In this document: positions 6,494 through 7,405 of the stretch, one piece after another | Numbering within the stretch: position 1 is the first letter of the stretch | Layout of the letters: every line of letters starts with the position of its first letter | Source: Nocardioidaceae bacterium | GTDB lineage: Bacteria; Actinomycetota; Actinomycetes; Propionibacteriales; Nocardioidaceae | Reading direction: 5' to 3' | NCBI GenBank assembly: GCA_013693815.1 | Contig: CP059259.1 | Location: 1,370,927-1,378,331 of the forward strand | DNA length: 7,405 nt | Translations under genes and position numbers: made by a program | The notes under the pieces: model-generated | Told to the model about the DNA's origin: nothing | What the model saw: the letters and a program-made list of their open reading frames with translations, nothing else | Database searches by the model: none

Positions 6494-6525
6494 ACCCCCG
6501 CAAACGTCTGGCAGATCGAGGGGGT
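6494..6525. repeat. Short inverted repeat just upstream of the relaxase start
   Basis: ACCCCC (6494-6499) and GGGGGT (6520-6525) enclose 20 bases. The octamer CGTCTGGC occurs inside it (6505-6512) and also at the loop side of the larger stem-loop (6299-6306). The right arm, GAGGGGG, is also the only purine-rich ribosome-site-like sequence ahead of the relaxase, though at about 21 bases it is too far from GTG 6546 to be a standard one. Confidence 0.35.
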
Positions 6526-6545
6526 TCAGTGCGCACCTGAGTCTC

Positions 6546-7405
6546 GTGACGGTTTCGATGCGGGTGATGAGCGCCGGCGACGGCTACGAGTATCTGCTGC
6601 GCTCGGTCGTGGCCGGAGACGGGAACCGCTCGCTCTCGACGCCGCTCACGAGGTACTACGAGGAAGCAGGAACCCCTCCCGGCTACTGGCTCGGGAGCGG
6701 GGTTCACGCCTTCGGTGACGGCAAGCTCAGCCCCGGTACGACGGTCGGCGAAGATCAGCTCGCGCTGCTGCTTGGGCAGGGACGCGACCCGATCACCGGC
6801 GACCAGTTGGGCCGGGCGTTCCCCGAGTACCAGTCGGTTGCTGACCGGATCGCGTCCCGCGTGGCGGAGCTCGATTCCGGGCTGAGTGGCGAGGAACACG
6901 AGGTCGAGGTGGCCCGGATCGAGGCGGAGGAGTCCGAGAAGGGCAAGAACCGGGCGGTCGCTGGCTACGACTTCACCTTCTCGGTGCCCAAGTCAGTCTC
7001 GGTCCTTTGGGGCGTCGCCGACGCGGCCACCCAGGAGATGCTGGTCGAGGCGCATCACGCGGCAGTCGCGGAGGTGGTCGCGTTTCTGGAGCGCGAGGTT
7101 GCTGCCACTCGCGCGGGTGTTGCCGGCCGCGACGGCGCGGTCGCGCAGGTCGACGTGGCCGGTATCGCGGCCACGGCGTATGACCATTGGGACTCCCGAT
7201 GCGCCGATCCGCAGCTGCACACCCACGTTGTCATCAGCAACAAGGTGAAGACCCTGCTCGACGGCAAGTGGCGCAGTTTGGACAGCCGCCCGATGCACGC
7301 ATCAGTGGTTGCTCTGTCGGAGCACTACAACGCTGTGCTGGCCGACCGGCTTACCGGCACGTTCGGCATCGGTTGGGAGCAGCGCGCTCGTGGCGAGGAT
7401 CGCAA
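6546..7405 (+). CDS. mobF: MobF-family conjugative relaxase, N-terminal part (3' end outside window)
   Basis: 286 codons are visible, open to the window end. The start MTVSMRVMSAGDGYEYLL is typical of actinobacterial TrwC/TraI-like relaxases. Candidate nicking tyrosines are Tyr14/Tyr16 near the N-terminus and the pair Tyr37-Tyr38 (LTRYYEEAGTPPG). The conserved GYDFTFSVPKSVSVLW lies at residues 140-155. The three metal-binding histidines of the HUH fold appear as HWDSRCADPQLHTH, His214, His225 and His227, with the 11-and-2 spacing seen in TrwC. The protein nicks one strand at oriT and leads it into the recipient cell; full-length members also carry a C-terminal RecD-like helicase, here beyond the window. 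Start GTG 6546 is chosen from the family N-terminus; no good ribosome site is at standard distance, and ATG 6558 is an alternative. It marks the window as part of a conjugative or mobilisable element. Confidence 0.95.
   Translation, partial: MTVSMRVMSAGDGYEYLLRSVVAGDGNRSLSTPLTRYYEEAGTPPGYWLGSGVHAFGDGKLSPGTTVGEDQLALLLGQGRDPITGDQLGRAFPEYQSVADRIASRVAELDSGLSGEEHEVEVARIEAEESEKGKNRAVAGYDFTFSVPKSVSVLWGVADAATQEMLVEAHHAAVAEVVAFLEREVAATRAGVAGRDGAVAQVDVAGIAATAYDHWDSRCADPQLHTHVVISNKVKTLLDGKWRSLDSRPMHASVVALSEHYNAVLADRLTGTFGIGWEQRARGEDR

Larger units (their letters stand above)
6008..6545. other. Intergenic region between resB and the relaxase gene
   Basis: This 538-base stretch has no convincing large gene on either strand. 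It holds the resB ribosome site and promoter area, the two dyad operators, a possible rightward promoter, a stem-loop at 6291-6330, a shorter inverted repeat at 6494-6525 and one weak minus-strand small frame (6316-6468). Between the operators (6067-6251) I see GC-rich sequence with no recognisable gene. It is the border between the cytochrome maturation cargo and the transfer gene, and the place where an oriT would be expected. Confidence 0.6.

Noticed and set aside
1..7405. CRISPR arrays, tRNA or rRNA genes, insertion sequences
   Set aside because: No spaced direct repeats, no tRNA-like cloverleaf or rRNA stretches, and no transposase or terminal inverted repeats were recognised by eye.

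Overview
The window is high-GC DNA with the codon use and protein families of an actinobacterium, probably a corynebacteriales- or micrococcales-like host (inference from family types and GC only). It looks like accessory, transferable DNA: a cytochrome c maturation / envelope cargo module sits next to the start of a conjugative MobF relaxase gene.

Layout. Positions 1-3534 hold a rightward, tightly packed set: the C-terminal part of ccdA (thiol-reductant membrane transporter, cut by the window start), a TlpA/ResA-type membrane-anchored thioredoxin, a DUF3152 protein with a metzincin-like HExxHxxGxxH zinc motif, and lnt (apolipoprotein N-acyltransferase). Facing it on the minus strand are resB (ccs1, 6007-4469) and ccsB (4472-3183), the two membrane subunits of the System II (Ccs) haem-delivery/ligation complex, joined by a GTGA stop/start overlap. 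From 6008 to 6545 there is a gene-poor regulatory region. The relaxase gene starts at 6546 and runs off the right end.

How the genes work together. CcdA passes electrons across the membrane, and the TlpA/ResA protein uses them to reduce the CXXCH thiols of apocytochrome c. ResB and CcsB carry haem outward and attach it. Lnt completes N-acylation of lipoproteins, and the DUF3152 protein is a predicted extracytoplasmic, possibly zinc-dependent protein whose four cysteines could be substrates of the thiol system. This is a self-contained oxidative/extracytoplasmic maturation kit on what appears to be a mobile element.

Most notable points: (1) two copies of a 21-bp dyad (arms TCTACTA/TAGTAGA, 7-bp centre) upstream of resB, resembling operators of BlaI/CopY-type repressors; one overlaps the presumed resB promoter and the other a possible rightward promoter with no obvious gene after it. 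(2) ccsB has lost its stop right after the family's normal C-terminus and reads 112 codons antisense into lnt. (3) The DUF3152 gene appears frameshifted at a CCCGGG run close to a GTGA-coupled start. (4) Inverted repeats lie in the leader of the relaxase, where an oriT would be expected.
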